Shown here piece by piece: positions 25,001 through 35,265 of a stretch of DNA of 64,000 nt. A program made the position numbers and the translations under genes. The stretch spans positions 248,001 to 312,000 of the forward strand of contig JAGYXB010001072.1 of NCBI GenBank assembly GCA_022495005.1, given 5' to 3'. The DNA comes from Rhyacophila brunnea. Taxonomy: Eukaryota; Arthropoda; Insecta; Trichoptera; Rhyacophilidae. Numbering within the stretch: the stretch's first letter is position 1; every line of letters begins with the position of its first letter. Under the pieces are notes generated by a model that worked only from the letters and a program-made list of their open reading frames with translations, had not been told where the DNA came from and did no database searches.

Positions 25001-28000
25001 ATCGGTCGCGCAATATTATTTCGTCTTCTTATTAATTAAATGGCAACATCGTGCAGACGCCATTTTTATCGCGGATTTATTTGCACTAGAGACACGACGT
25101 AAAAAATAATGGAGACCTTCATGGCGGAAATAATATCGGTTATATAATGTTAATATTAACAATGAAATGAATTAAATGATTCATCGTTATTATTAATTAT
25201 TAATAATCGAAGTAAATTAATGAGGAACATAAAAACAAATATACTTATTATTAATTATTGTTCTTTCTCCGCATTATTTGAGTAAATGTACCTACTTGAC
25301 ATTTTGGAAACTATACCAGGAATATTCAGTTTTTTGTGTCTGATGATTGGTGACTGTAATCAGTGTTGCCAATTGGCCATTTTTACAAAAATATGCCAGA
25401 TTGGATTTGTCTTATTGACAGAAACTCTAGATTTTATTATACTTAAAAAGAATGTCTAGAAACTTTTTTTGCCGGTAAAAAAACGAACTACGAACGAATT
25501 TTGAGGTTAACCGATTTTCACTACCTGTCAAATAGTACCATAAAATAACAACATCGCGTCTCGTTTACTCTTGAAGAATGAGATTGGAGAGACAGTCAGC
25601 ACTTTTACGTGTAAACAGCTGTTATTGTCACGATAGTTTAAAATACGCACTATAATAGCTGCCAGTAAATACATGCAGGTATTGTGGGTGTGACAGATCA
25701 AAATGTATGAAACCGTGGAGTGTGGATTCGATCTGGCAGTTGAAAAAAAAAGCTTGTTGTATTTAATATATGATTTTCAGCGCAAAGACCTAATAGGTTG
25801 GGAAAATTATAGTTTGAAAATTATACAACTATTTCTCGTAAATAAACTCCAATTAGTGGTAATTTACGTCCATATTTTCCTCAGGTATACTCTTTATGTC
25901 CGAATGTATCCTGATATGTGGACAGTTCGACATCCTCTGCTGCAGTCTTCGAAATGTCCGTTTCACCGCGTTATTGTCACGAGGGTTTCGGGTTCAGGAT
26001 CTGGTCTCTTGCATCGGTTCCCAGCGAAGTGGCCCCAACCGTTGTACACTGCCCGAGGATGAGCTTGGGCAATATTTTTGTGGAAATGCAAAGGTCAATG
26101 ATCCAATGCTTGAAGTTGGAGATTATGAAGATATAATCTCGGTGGAAAATATATCTGATGACGAGGAAAATAATGATGTTCAAATGGGTAAATATATTAT
26201 TATTTAGAATTAAATATACATATTTAGTAGAGTAGCGCAACGCAGCATGGAAAGGTGTATGTTGGGTATATTGTTGAAAGACTACAAAAAAATCCATCGA
26301 ATAAGGAAGCAGATACAAGTACGCGATGTAAAAGAGGTCGTTAAGCTAATGAAATGGCAATGGGATAGACATATTGCTCAACGAGTGAACAACCGCTTGA
26401 TAAAAATGCCGATTAAACGACAACAGATACTCCATAAAACCAACTGGATAGACGAACACATAAGTAGGGAATCCAATCCCGAGCCAAAATTCTGATCCCG
26501 GGATTTTGGGATTACAATTTGACATCCCGGGATTGGCATTTTTTTCCATTATTCATATAAAATTTTTATATTTACAAATAACATTGATAAAATCGGTCAA
26601 AAATAAATCTAGTATAATTTATTGTTAATATTGTATACGTTCAATCTTGGAAATACACAAGTTTAATGGAATAAATAATATTGTAATATAAATAATAATG
26701 TGAATTTAATATGAGATTGTTGTTTCTGATAGTAAAGACATAATGAATGGATTAGCGAGATTTAAAATAGTAAAGTAAATAATCATGGCGTACTTATGGC
26801 CTTTCCGCTTCATAAATCTAATTAGTCAGCCAAATATGAAACTGCTGTAAAACGTATGATATCATGATGGAATTACTTTGTTAAAAGTGCGAAGCATTGT
26901 TTTTTTCCAATCTTTGTCATTTTTAATAATATATGTGAAAAAATAAAATGAATCGGCAACCTACACATGGGTATAAATCAAATTTCATTCAAACTCAGTT
27001 TCTTTCTAATGTAGTATTTTTTCTGTTATATTTTCGCTTTTATTTTATTTTCCATAAAAATTGATAAAAAAAATCAAACCCGAAATCCCGGGATTATGTT
27101 TATCAATCCCGGGATTCATAGGTATTGAAAATAGCTCGGGATCCCGGGATCCTGGGATTGGAATCCCTACTCATAAGGTTCTCAAAAATCTAGGAATCTA
27201 GAAATGTAGAAGGAGTTAGTAGAGGCCTTTATCCCACAGTAAATCGACCCCGGCGGATGATAATGAAACATACCTTTTAGAAAGGAATCTCAAATTCATA
27301 TCTCTCAATGAATGAATGATGGAATACTAAATTGTAAATAATTTTGATGAACACCTGATACCTTCTATAATCTTGCTAGTAATACATGTCTTTATCCAGT
27401 AGTGGATGCCAGCAAAGTAATTTAATATTACTCTTGAAACATAATCTTTACGACACTCATTTGCAAGCTCCTGCAATGTCTTGGAGGTATTTTATTTTTT
27501 TATTTGCAAACACAACAATGTCTCGTCTATAAAAATATACATATAGGTAATATTTGTATTATTCTAGACCCTTACGAACCATACGATGTTGAAGTCATGG
27601 CTGCAATCAAAGACTGTGCAGCCCATCATCAGCAAATACTGGACTACTGTGACTCTGTGAACGATTTCTGCAGTCCGATATCTCTGCTGAAGATGTTTCA
27701 GATCACATTATTAGCATGCTTTGTCATGTATTCTTTTAGTGTGGTATGTTGCTTTATATTATTAATTTCAGATATTTTCATTTTCATTAGCTTTCTCCAG
27801 ACAACTACAGCCGTAATACCCATTTCACGTTACGATATCATCACACGGATTGCAAAATATTTTACGTCACAATTTATATCAAATCTTAAATTCTTAATTT
27901 TCGACCTTCATACGGCACCTGGAGTTCTAGAGCTACATTAATAAATAGTCTGTGTAAGTGCTCAACGAATTGAATAAATTAATAATGTTTGTTAATGCTT

Positions 28001-31000
28001 ATGTCAGTAATGTGGTAATACTGTAACACGAATCCGATTTTAGGATTGTAAAAATGTGTGAAAAGTCACTAAAAATAAAAAATATTTCGATAACTGTCAT
28101 AATCGAATTGCGTTTATATTTTTTTGTCCACGATGTTACCTAATTTTAAATATGGAATTTGATGCATTATTATCAAAATTATTAATAATTTAACAGCTCA
28201 TGAAAATATATTGAGTAATTGACTAATAATATTTTTTACTGTTAATTCTTTATTTCCACCATGATTATCTTTTTATATAAACTTTTTTCATATATCTGAT
28301 TGATGCAATGAATTTGTTTAGAAAGTATAAAGAATTAAGTTATTATTATATTTAATTGCGAGAGAGAAATAAAACGTAGAGCGATAATATTATAACTAAA
28401 TTAGTTATGACCATTTATTTTTTTGCTGTAAATAGAGGTGCCGACTATCTGATAAACCTCGTAAATCCCATTTTGGTTTAAAAAAAAAATGATTGCAATA
28501 ATTGAAAACAATAGTATTTTCAAATTATATATAATTTTATGTAAAATTATTACACACCTCACACGAATAGGTAATCATTTCAAAAAATTCGTAATGTATG
28601 TCCATTCAACAGATTTTTTGAAAAACATTTTAAATTCCAGTGGGTTTATTCTATTAACAATGCTGCTATCGGCGACTATCGAGGGTTTATCATATTTACG
28701 TATTCTTCTTCTTCGATGGCGTTACAGCTCAAGTCGAGCCCTAGCCTCCTACACCGCCGTCCTCCAGCCGGAACGGTCCTCCGCACGTCTTTTCCAGTTC
28801 CTGATTTTTAGCAGCTGATTGGCATCTTTTGTAATGTTATCACCCCATCGTGTGCGTGGCTTTCCCACTGGCCCTTTCCCCCCGGGGTTTCCTTCGAGGA
28901 TCTTCTTCGGTATCCGTGACTTAGACATGCGCTGGACATGGCCTGCCCAGTTTAGCCTCTGGAGTTTTATGAAGGTGGAGAGTTTTGAATCTTGGTATAA
29001 GCGGTATAGTTCCGTGTTGTACCTAATTCTCCACTCCCTACCATCATTTATGGGTCCGTATATCCGCCTCAGGATCTTTCTCTCAAAGCAGTCCACCATT
29101 TCAGCTGCTTTCATATTTAGAGTCCATGACTCGCACCTGTATGCAACGACTGCGAATGATGGTTTTATAGAGCCGGGTCTTAGTTTTTCTGTGAATTTCA
29201 ACTTTCTCCATCCTGGACGATCCAGCGCCGACACTCTCCATTTGCTTTAACCGAATATTCTTAAATCTCCTGTGATGCAGTCCACCCATTTCGATTTCAG
29301 CCGTCCAGGTTTTCTCTTGCCCTTCGGTTGCGTACATAGCCCGCCTTGCTGGGTATACTCTGGCATTCTATGTACGCGGCGGATCCAGCACAGTCTCTAT
29401 ATTTTCATAAGCCATGTGATCTTTTCTTCCCTATAAAGCATATACAGCTCCTCAATATATCTTAAGGGGGGACATGCTCGTCGAAGGTCAAAATTGAGTT
29501 TTTATTGTATTTTCAAACCATGATCCTGGACACTCCTTAAACGTTGTAGATAATCTATTTTTATAATTTTGAAGCCTTATTGTCCTTTATAGTTATTTTA
29601 AACATTTGATGACTGCATAAAGTATTTTTGTTACATAAAATAGTATTCTTTTAAACCTCTCGCTCTAATGTTTTAGAATATAGTCATATTTCGGTACATA
29701 ACTGTGCAGTGGTGTTAAGATTTTTACATTTATTAATTTTTAAACGCATTTATAAAACCATTAGTATAATTTATTACGAGATAATTTTTGTAAAATATTC
29801 ACGATAAAAATTATTTTGATAATCTCTGTGATCCCAAATTTGACAAGAATTAGGCATTTTATTATTCAAAAAATCGGCAAGAATAACACATTTGAAGATG
29901 ATTTTAAAGATATTTATTATAAGCTATGTCTTTGACCATTCAAGTGTGATAAAGATCTTGTGAATAATGATTGCTTTATAATAATTATTGACCTAAGAAT
30001 AAGGTAGTGTTTTTTTGAAATACGCCATTTCTTTTGTCATTCCCTAGTGATTAAACTACAACATACGGCCGTAGCCATAAATTTACAAACTATAATTAAA
30101 GTAGGGAGTAAAATTATGTTAACGCGCGTGTTTGAACATGTACTTAACCGAATTTTTTTTTATTTTTTTTAAACGGTACATGTTCAAACACGCGCGTCAA
30201 TATCATTTTACTCCCTACTTCAAATATAGTTTGTCAATTTATGGCTACAGCCGTATGTTGTAGCTTAACTACTAGGGAATGACAAAAGAAATGGCGTATT
30301 TCAAAAAAACACTACCTTATTCTTAGGTCAATAATTATTATAAAGCAATCATTATTCATAAGATGTTTATCACACTTGAATGGTCAATAACATAGCTTAT
30401 AATAAATATCTTTAGAATCATCTTCAAATGTGTTATTCTTGCCGATTTTTTGAGTAATAAAATGCCTAATTCTTGTCAAATTTGGGATCACAGAGATTAT
30501 CAATATAATTTTTTATCGTGAATATTTTACAAAAATTATCTCGTAATAAATTATACTAATGGTTTTATAAATGCGTCTGAAAATTAATAAATGTAAAAAA
30601 ATCTTAACACCACTGCACAGTTATGTACCGAAATATGACTACATTCTAAAACATTAGAGCGAGAGGTTTAAAAGAATACTATTTTATGTAACAAAAATAC
30701 TTTATGCAGTCATCAAATGTTTAAAATAACTATAAAGGATAATAAGGCTTCCAAATTAAATAAATAGATTATCTACAACGTTTAAGGAGTGTCCAGGATC
30801 ATGGTTTGAAAATACAATAAAAACTCAATTTTGACCTTCGACGAGCATGTCCCCCCTTAACCTCGAAATGCCACTTTCTTAAACAGCCCCAAAGATTCTT
30901 GTAAAAATTCTCCTCTTAAAGATGTTTGCTAAGTGCACAGCATTCTGATCTGAGCACAGGAAAATTTTATATTCAAATTCAATTATTTTATTTTTTTTAC

Positions 31001-34000
31001 ATTCTGTGAACATCACAAATTACAAATTTAGGACGTTCACAATATGATATTAGGTAGTGTTGATTTTTCTTGAGAGCGCCTTGTTCTTTAATCCTTTCTA
31101 TGCCGCAATTAGTTAATTGATAGTAATTAACATAAGAGTTGGTATAATTAGGGCGTCCAAAGACGCTTTGGGCACTTAACCGGTTAAAAGCCTTTTGAGA
31201 CCAAAATAGCACGATTTGGCGAGGGTGATTAGTGTTTGTGACAAGGGACTCTAGATTATCAAATGAATTCACAGTTTCAAAATCATCGCCGCCAATTATT
31301 ATGATGTTATTATCATAAAATATTATGTTTCACTCTGGAGAACTGTCACATATTTTGTTTTAGGTTCGTTTATCCGGAGTCCCATGTTTGCAGCGGAAAT
31401 AAATAGCCGTTTGAGGGCTCCTGGGGACCGGGCCAATGACATAAATATTGATCACATGCTCTGCTAAAACCATTCTTAATATTATGATAGTGAAGACATG
31501 TTTAATGTATATATTCAATTACATCGGAGAAGACTCGTTATATAACTTGGCAACCCACTTCGTATATCTCATATGGAGAGGTCAACCAAAGGTGTTTAGT
31601 AAAAAGGCAATAGGTCAAACGTCACGTCCTAATTCACTGCGGGCTCATTAATATTATGCTGTAGATAGTATTGTTGCCATTAATAAAGATTTATGTAACA
31701 GATGATCTCGTTCGATAAATTATGGGCTCATTTATAATCTTTCTAGACTATTAATATAAGAAGATCATTCTTGTATTCACTTTAATAGTGTTAGTTTTGA
31801 ATTATCGATGGTAAAAGTTTCATTAACTAAAATAAAATAGATTATATCAGGGTTGGCGAACCTTTTTAATTTAATTTCAAATTTTCTAAATAATATTATT
31901 TTCTGACACGAAATCTATTCTATCTGCCTTTCATCGTATTTCTAGCCGAAGGTATATTTTTTATTCTTTGAATAATTTTTTCTTTGTTTTAAAAATTTCA
32001 ACATATTATAGGAGCATTTTAACCACCCTTCTTTCACATTATATTCCCATCACTGAACGGTTTTCCATTTTTAGCAAGTAGGTATGAGGCAAAATAACAA
32101 CCGGCTGTTATATTTGAATGACTGCTAATAAATTTCAATAGGTTTGTTGATACTGTTTTGATTTTTAATTGCCCGATCATTTTTTTTTGTTCATCTTTGA
32201 TTTTCTCAGAGTGTCTCACAATACCGTTTTACTGTCGAGGTTCTTCATACAACTGTTCCAGAATACAAAATACACACTGCTACCATGCTATACTCCTCAG
32301 TCTACCAACTTTGAACGTCTCTGCAGTTTGTTCTAATACAACAAGAGCAGGGAGCTAAGAAGTCAATTGATAAAAAAAAACAAATTTTACAGCTTTTTTC
32401 GCGTTTAATCAATGATAAAAATAAAACTAAAAAAGCCGCTAGGAGATGCAAGCATTAACTGCAGCTTCTGATGTTTAATCACGTGATGTTGACTCCATTT
32501 TCCTTACTTCTTTAATTCCTTACTGTCTGCATTCACCATTTCGTTATGTTCATATCACTCGTAAGCAGAATTGGCACCATTTTAATGTGCACCCCATAAG
32601 CAACGTATGAATTGCTTACCTCCGCGGGTTATTACTGAGTATTTTAATATTTTTTATTGGTTGCAGAGTTTCCAGATAACAATTTTGGAATATGGGACAC
32701 TCACGTGCATAGATTTATTTCTTTTGTGTTATTTTGGAAACGAGGTCATGATACGAGTAAGATAAAAACAATCAATATTACTGTTTTTATTTAAAATATT
32801 GTGTTGATTCCTATTCAAGTTTATTGAATATAAGCTAAACCAATCACGGCGGTTCTAAAGTTACGAAATAGGACGTTGTCCTTTGCTATGTTTAGCGTTG
32901 ATCTTTCCTTGGATAACGAGGGGGGTGCTGTACTTTTGTTGGGTCTAGGACGATTTGGCACCGCAAACTGGCCTCCGGCGATTGGCCTCCGGTAATTGGC
33001 CGCCGGTACAATCGGACGCCGGCCCAATTGGACGCCGACCCAATTTGCCTCCGGGAGGATTGGACGCCGCACAGTTGAATTAAATTCGCAAAGGAATAGA
33101 CGTACGTTACGATTTATTGGAGTAAATAAGCAAGTCAGTTTAATATGCTTTTATCTTCTCAGTAGTTGTACCTTATACATTTTGCGCTTGAAACATTTTT
33201 AATATGAATTGAGAATAATTATTATGCCTTATGATGTTTATTAAAAGAAAATAATTCTTCCCTCGTTAAAACTTAAAGATGTGCATAATCAATTATTTTT
33301 TGTCTATACATGGGTACTTATTTATATTTACAACAAGTATTAAAAATAATGTTAGATGTTAAAATGAAAATAACATTATATTTCAGCGTTTTATCGACTT
33401 AATATTATAATAAAGCTTAAACATGTATATTATTATGCATACAAGCGTATTTTAAGATAGTATGAAATTACAAACAAAATATTAAGTAAATTATCTGCTA
33501 AGTATAAATGTTTCAGTAGTTTGATTGATAAACTACTTAGGTACTGGGTGCCGGACGAAATCCCGAAGGCTAAAATCCCGAATGGCCGAAATCCATTACA
33601 ACTACTACTGAGAAGATGGAAGCATATTAAACTGACTTGCTTATTTACTCCAACAAATCGTAACGTACGTCTATTCCTTTGCGCATTTAATTCAACTGTG
33701 CGGCGTCCAATCCTCCCGGAGGCCAATTGGGTCGGCGTCAAATTGGGTCGGCGTCCAATTGGGCCGGCGTCCGATTGTACCGGCGGCCAATTACCGGAGG
33801 CCAGTTCGCGGTGTCAAATCGTCCCATTCCCACTTTTGTTCCCTCATAATGTGAGTTAATTATTTGTCACCCTGTCCGCCAAAAGAATTTGGGGATGCGT
33901 CTATACAACCTCAACTCTCCGTGATATCTTCTTGTTTGCCGTCGATAATATTTTTTTGCTGTCTATGAATATCAGTTTCAATTTGGATGTTTTTATATAA

Positions 34001-35265
34001 TGTTATGTATATATCGTAAATATAAATATTTGTAGAGTTCTGAGGTGGGAACGGCTGTTTGCGGAGGTCCATGGCAAACTTTTAGTCCAAGAGCAAAACG
34101 AGACCTTCTCCCCATCCTGATAAGAACATCTCAACCAGTGTGTTTTACAGGAGGAAAGTTTTATATGTTAACACTGGAGAATTACATAGGGGTGAGCTTA
34201 AAATATATTTATACGCAACCTCAGTCACTCTTACTTCTATTAATTGATAAAGGCCTCTCCTTTCTGTTTAAATCCTTTGTCTTTTATTTCCACGTACTTT
34301 TGTTGTACTGGATTATCTGATACACCTACCCAGCTGGTTAATGGTCGCCATATATTCATTTGTTCTTGCATATTCCATGTTTATCATTTTTTTTGAATTT
34401 ATGGTGAGGGTTTTGTTTCATATTGAAAAAAACTTTGGTTAAATACAAGATGATATATAAATGTACTTTATCCCAGCTTTGATTTCCGTGCTGTGTATGA
34501 TATATTATAAGCCCATGATAGAAGATGACGTATATGACATAACCTAGAGATCTACAATGTTTACCAAAAAGAATTATCCTATCCCCGGATTCATTCGACT
34601 AGGTTGACTCCCAAGAATGAAACAGTGCTAATACGCCGATAATTAACAAGGATGCTGGAACAATCGGTACAGACACCTGAAAGACACTGGTTTGGGATAG
34701 GGGGAGGTGGAAAAAGATGTTGAAGGAAACGGGGCCCCTGCCATAAGTTGTTAAACTATTGATAATGAAAATGGAATAAATCGATACAATATTTCAATTG
34801 GGAAACAACTCAAACAATCTTGTTCCAAGATAATAACATTTGATTTTTTTTGCAGAAATTCTCATTTTAATTTTAACGCCTTGATTTTGATGGCAATGTA
34901 TGTTTTTATATTTAGTTTAGTGAAATTTAGCAATGAAACTATACAATTTAATAAGGAATTAACCCAGAAATTCCGGTATATATCTGAATCAATGACTAAT
35001 CTCAGAAAGGGTTTTTCGATTTTGTGACACATTGAATAAATTTTTGACTCTTTTTTTACTGAATCGTAAAGAGAAGACCTTTCTACATCGAATGGCATTA
35101 TTAACTCAAAACCTTGAAATTTTGAGTTGTGTCCTTATTGAATTATTATTGGTTGGTATATATTTTTAAATAATTTCTAAAATTTTATTTTTTCAGGTTT
35201 TGAAAGTGTCCTTTTCTTACTTCACTCTTTTGAGAAATATAAATGAGACTCAAACTCAATATTAA
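18668..35265 (+). CDS. Odorant receptor (7tm_6 family), eight exons
   Basis: Exons 18668-19069, 20730-20919, 23083-23217, 25885-26187, 27568-27743, 32667-32756, 34036-34191 and 35197-35265 join at GT-AG sites into one 506-codon frame. Insect odorant receptors are ligand-gated cation channels in sensory neuron dendrites, assembled with Orco, with an intracellular N-terminus. Family hallmarks seen: hydrophobic segments throughout; AAHHQQIL (about 357-364) before FSPISLLKMFQI-like sequence; LLCYFGNEV at the C-terminal side of exon 6; SSEVGTAV; a WQTF...RRDLLPILIR-type block; GGKFYMLTLENY; and a terminal VLKVSFSYFTLLR (485-497). Orco is excluded by this C-terminus. At 506 residues it is longer than most (about 380-450), because of a ~50-residue charged N-terminus and an enlarged acidic loop in exon 4. 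The ligand is unknown. Introns hold different transposons but no exon is broken. Confidence 0.88.
19195..19395 (-). pseudogene. LINE C-terminal fragment in OR intron 1
   Basis: Minus-strand translation gives VDCVTRYLRM...RVPALDLPG, matching WVDCITGDLRIFG...RVSALDRPGW encoded at about 29,215-29,310. This W.DC...DLR...WR..A.DR..WR pattern is the end of the second half of many insect non-LTR ORFs. Degenerate. Confidence 0.5.
20138..20660. mobile_element. Diverged, shortened TTAA palindrome element
   Basis: A TTAA (20,134-20,137) is followed by a degraded version of the terminus of the 29,466 and 53,410 elements. It then matches their left arm (GATGACTGCATAAAGTATTT, TGTTACATA, AACCTCTCG.TCTAATGTTTTAGAATATAG). 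The centre is poly-A/T and the start of the right arm follows (GGTACATGTTCAAACACGCG, ACGGCCGTATGTTGTAGCTT). Both arms have deletions and the right terminus is gone. It is an old family member in OR intron 1. Confidence 0.7.
20730..20919 (+). CDS. Odorant receptor exon 2
   Basis: Starts VYWKDLHSLLKRLDKTF, the usual short loop after transmembrane segment 2 in this family, and ends in a hydrophobic segment (MFSVSCIVGAMHWGVIPVI). Acceptor TTTTATAG|G; donor CACA|GTAAG; leaves phase 1. Confidence 0.85.
21061..21593 (-). mobile_element. hAT-like MITE, family 3, reverse copy in OR intron 2
   Basis: The termini CAGTGACGTCCC and GGGACGTCACTG are perfect inverted 12-mers, with a perfect 8-bp duplication CCTATGAA (21,053-21,060; 21,594-21,601). 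Internally it is the reverse complement of 12,193-12,752. Confidence 0.88.
22666..22835 (+). mobile_element. tRNA-derived SINE, family A, in OR intron 2
   Basis: CAGGTTCGAATCCTAGG is a polymerase III B box in a tRNA-like head (GCCCAAGCGGCTTACGCGTC upstream). It is followed by the family body (GAGTATGGACCTAATAGGTT, GAGCAAGTGGCTAACATC). Other copies are at 48,536, 53,185, 54,975 and 56,838, all reversed. The 3' part of this copy is truncated. Confidence 0.7.
23083..23217 (+). CDS. Odorant receptor exon 3
   Basis: Encodes LPLKIWYPVDVQVSPYYEIAYATQLFGQM, the extracellular loop 2 motif (LP...WYPxD...SPxYE..Y..Q) that is among the best conserved in insect ORs. Acceptor TTTTTTAG|G; donor TTCG|GTAAG; phase 1. 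Confidence 0.88.
23572..23928 (+). mobile_element. hAT-like MITE, family 2, in OR intron 3
   Basis: Starts CAATGACATTATTAATGG, ends TAATGTCATTG, with a perfect 8-bp duplication CATATATG on both sides. It carries the same internal tandem unit as the other copies. Confidence 0.88.
25885..26187 (+). CDS. Odorant receptor exon 4 with acidic loop
   Basis: Begins GILFMSECILICGQFDIL (transmembrane segment 4). After residue ~270 it runs into an unusual stretch ending in a strongly acidic block (EVGDYEDIISVENISDDEENND, given here as two pieces: EVGDYEDIIS and VENISDDEENND, residues about 319-341). Most ORs have only a short linker here. Acceptor TTCCTCAG|G; donor ATGG|GTAAAT; phase 1. The frame is open throughout and both flanking junctions keep frame, so it looks genuinely coding, though an internal splice within the exon is possible. 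Confidence 0.75.
26226..27260 (+). pseudogene. R1/RTE-like LINE tail split by a MITE, OR intron 4
   Basis: From 26,226 the plus frame reads RSMERCMLGILLKDYKKIH, IRKQIQVRDV and LMKWQWDRHIAQR, the post-RT region of a common insect endonuclease-reverse transcriptase ORF. The 705-bp family 1 MITE (26,465-27,169) interrupts it after NWIDEHI. The element appears to resume at 27,178 and ends around the EAFIPQ-like motif near 27,225. It carries substitutions at many conserved sites. Confidence 0.6.
26465..27169. mobile_element. hAT-like MITE, family 1, complete copy
   Basis: The inverted ends TAGGGAATCCAATCCC and GGGATTGGAATCCCTA are flanked by 8-mers CACATAAG and CTCATAAG (7 of 8). Repeated CCCGGGATT-type motifs sit near both ends. 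Compared with the copy at window position 1 it has scattered substitutions and small indels. A diverged fragment is at 50,947. Confidence 0.85.
27568..27743 (+). CDS. Odorant receptor exon 5
   Basis: Encodes IKDCAAHHQQILDYCDSVNDFCSPISLL, matching the CI..HQ.IL.....E..FSP..L motif before transmembrane segment 5, then FQITLLACFVMYSFSV. Acceptor ATTCTAG|A; donor GTG|GTATGT; phase 0. Confidence 0.88.
27744..28744. other. OR intron 5, proximal part
   Basis: AT-rich intron sequence; nothing recognised. Confidence 0.5.
28745..29461 (-). pseudogene. Two LINE C-terminal fragments in tandem, OR intron 5
   Basis: Minus-strand reading from 29,461 gives YIEELYMLYREEKITWLM, then VHRMPEYTQQ, RKPGRLKSKWVDCITGDLR and RVSALDRPGWRK: the end of one non-LTR ORF. 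It runs directly into a second fragment (EIHRKTKTRLYKTIIR, CESWTLNMKAAEMVDCFERK, ILRRIYGPINDG, TFIKLQRLNWAGHVQRM, KPRTRWGDNITKDANQLL), the typical C-terminal third of another endonuclease-reverse transcriptase. Their junction makes a 161-codon open frame starting MSALDRPG. That frame is a fusion of two fragments read in different frames, not a gene. Confidence 0.7.
29466..30856. mobile_element. 1.39-kb near-perfect palindrome, TTAA-flanked, OR intron 5
   Basis: TTAA (29,462-29,465 and 30,857-30,860) flanks an element that starts GGGGGGACATGCTCGTCGAA and ends with its reverse complement. The whole left half reappears inverted in the right half with only scattered differences. The turn-around near 30,160 is a short A/T run between two inverted GTACATGTTCAAACACGCG blocks. 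Arms are about 690 bases. TTAA target choice is typical of piggyBac-type transposition; no transposase is present. The second full copy is at 53,410-54,801. Confidence 0.9.
32667..32756 (+). CDS. Odorant receptor exon 6
   Basis: Thirty codons: transmembrane segment 6 ending LFLLCYFGNEVMIR. The YFGNEV motif is diagnostic of insect ORs. Acceptor GGTTGCAG|AG; donor CGA|GTAAGA; phase 0 on both sides. Confidence 0.88.
32835..32925 (-). pseudogene. Retroelement C-terminal scrap
   Basis: Minus-strand SKERSTLNIAKDNVLFRNFR matches the fragments at 1,845-1,965 and 46,171-46,270. It is adjacent to the foldback that begins at 32,941. Confidence 0.45.
32941..33831. mobile_element. Foldback/MULE-like element with tandem-unit arms, OR intron 6
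   Basis: A perfect 9-bp duplication ACTTTTGTT flanks the element (32,932-32,940; 33,832-33,840). The outer ~230 bases at each side are inverted copies. Their distal ~110 bases are a tandem series of ~13-base units of the form ATTGGCCTCCGGC / AATTGGACGCCG. They are followed by a shared block containing GTACGTTACGATTT and AAGCATATTAAACTGACTTG (right-arm strand). The middle (~33,200-33,590) is AT-rich. Long arms of short tandem units with 9-bp duplications are the hallmarks of Drosophila Foldback elements, grouped with MULEs. Confidence 0.8.
34036..34191 (+). CDS. Odorant receptor exon 7
   Basis: Fifty-two codons reading SSEVGTAVCGGPWQ, then RDLLPILIRTSQPV, then FTGGKFYMLTLENYIG, the intracellular loop 3 leading into transmembrane segment 7. 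Acceptor TTTGTAG|AG; donor GGG|GTGAGC; phase 0. Confidence 0.88.
35197..35265 (+). CDS. Odorant receptor exon 8 (C-terminus)
   Basis: Twenty-two codons plus TAA: VLKVSFSYFTLLRNINETQT and QY. The SFSYFTLLR segment is the canonical OR C-terminal end. Acceptor TTTTTTCAG|G. Confidence 0.88.
   Translation, partial: VLKVSFSYFTLLRNINETQTQY

Noticed and set aside
28749..29234. 161-codon minus-strand frame that looks like one protein
   Set aside because: Its first ~10 codons belong to one LINE fragment and the following codons to a second, initially out of the second's proper frame. It is a chance fusion.
32996..33741. Two open frames encoding similar Arg/Pro-rich peptides on opposite strands
   Set aside because: They are the two inverted arms of the foldback element read from either side. 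The similarity is a consequence of the palindrome and tandem units, not of gene duplication.
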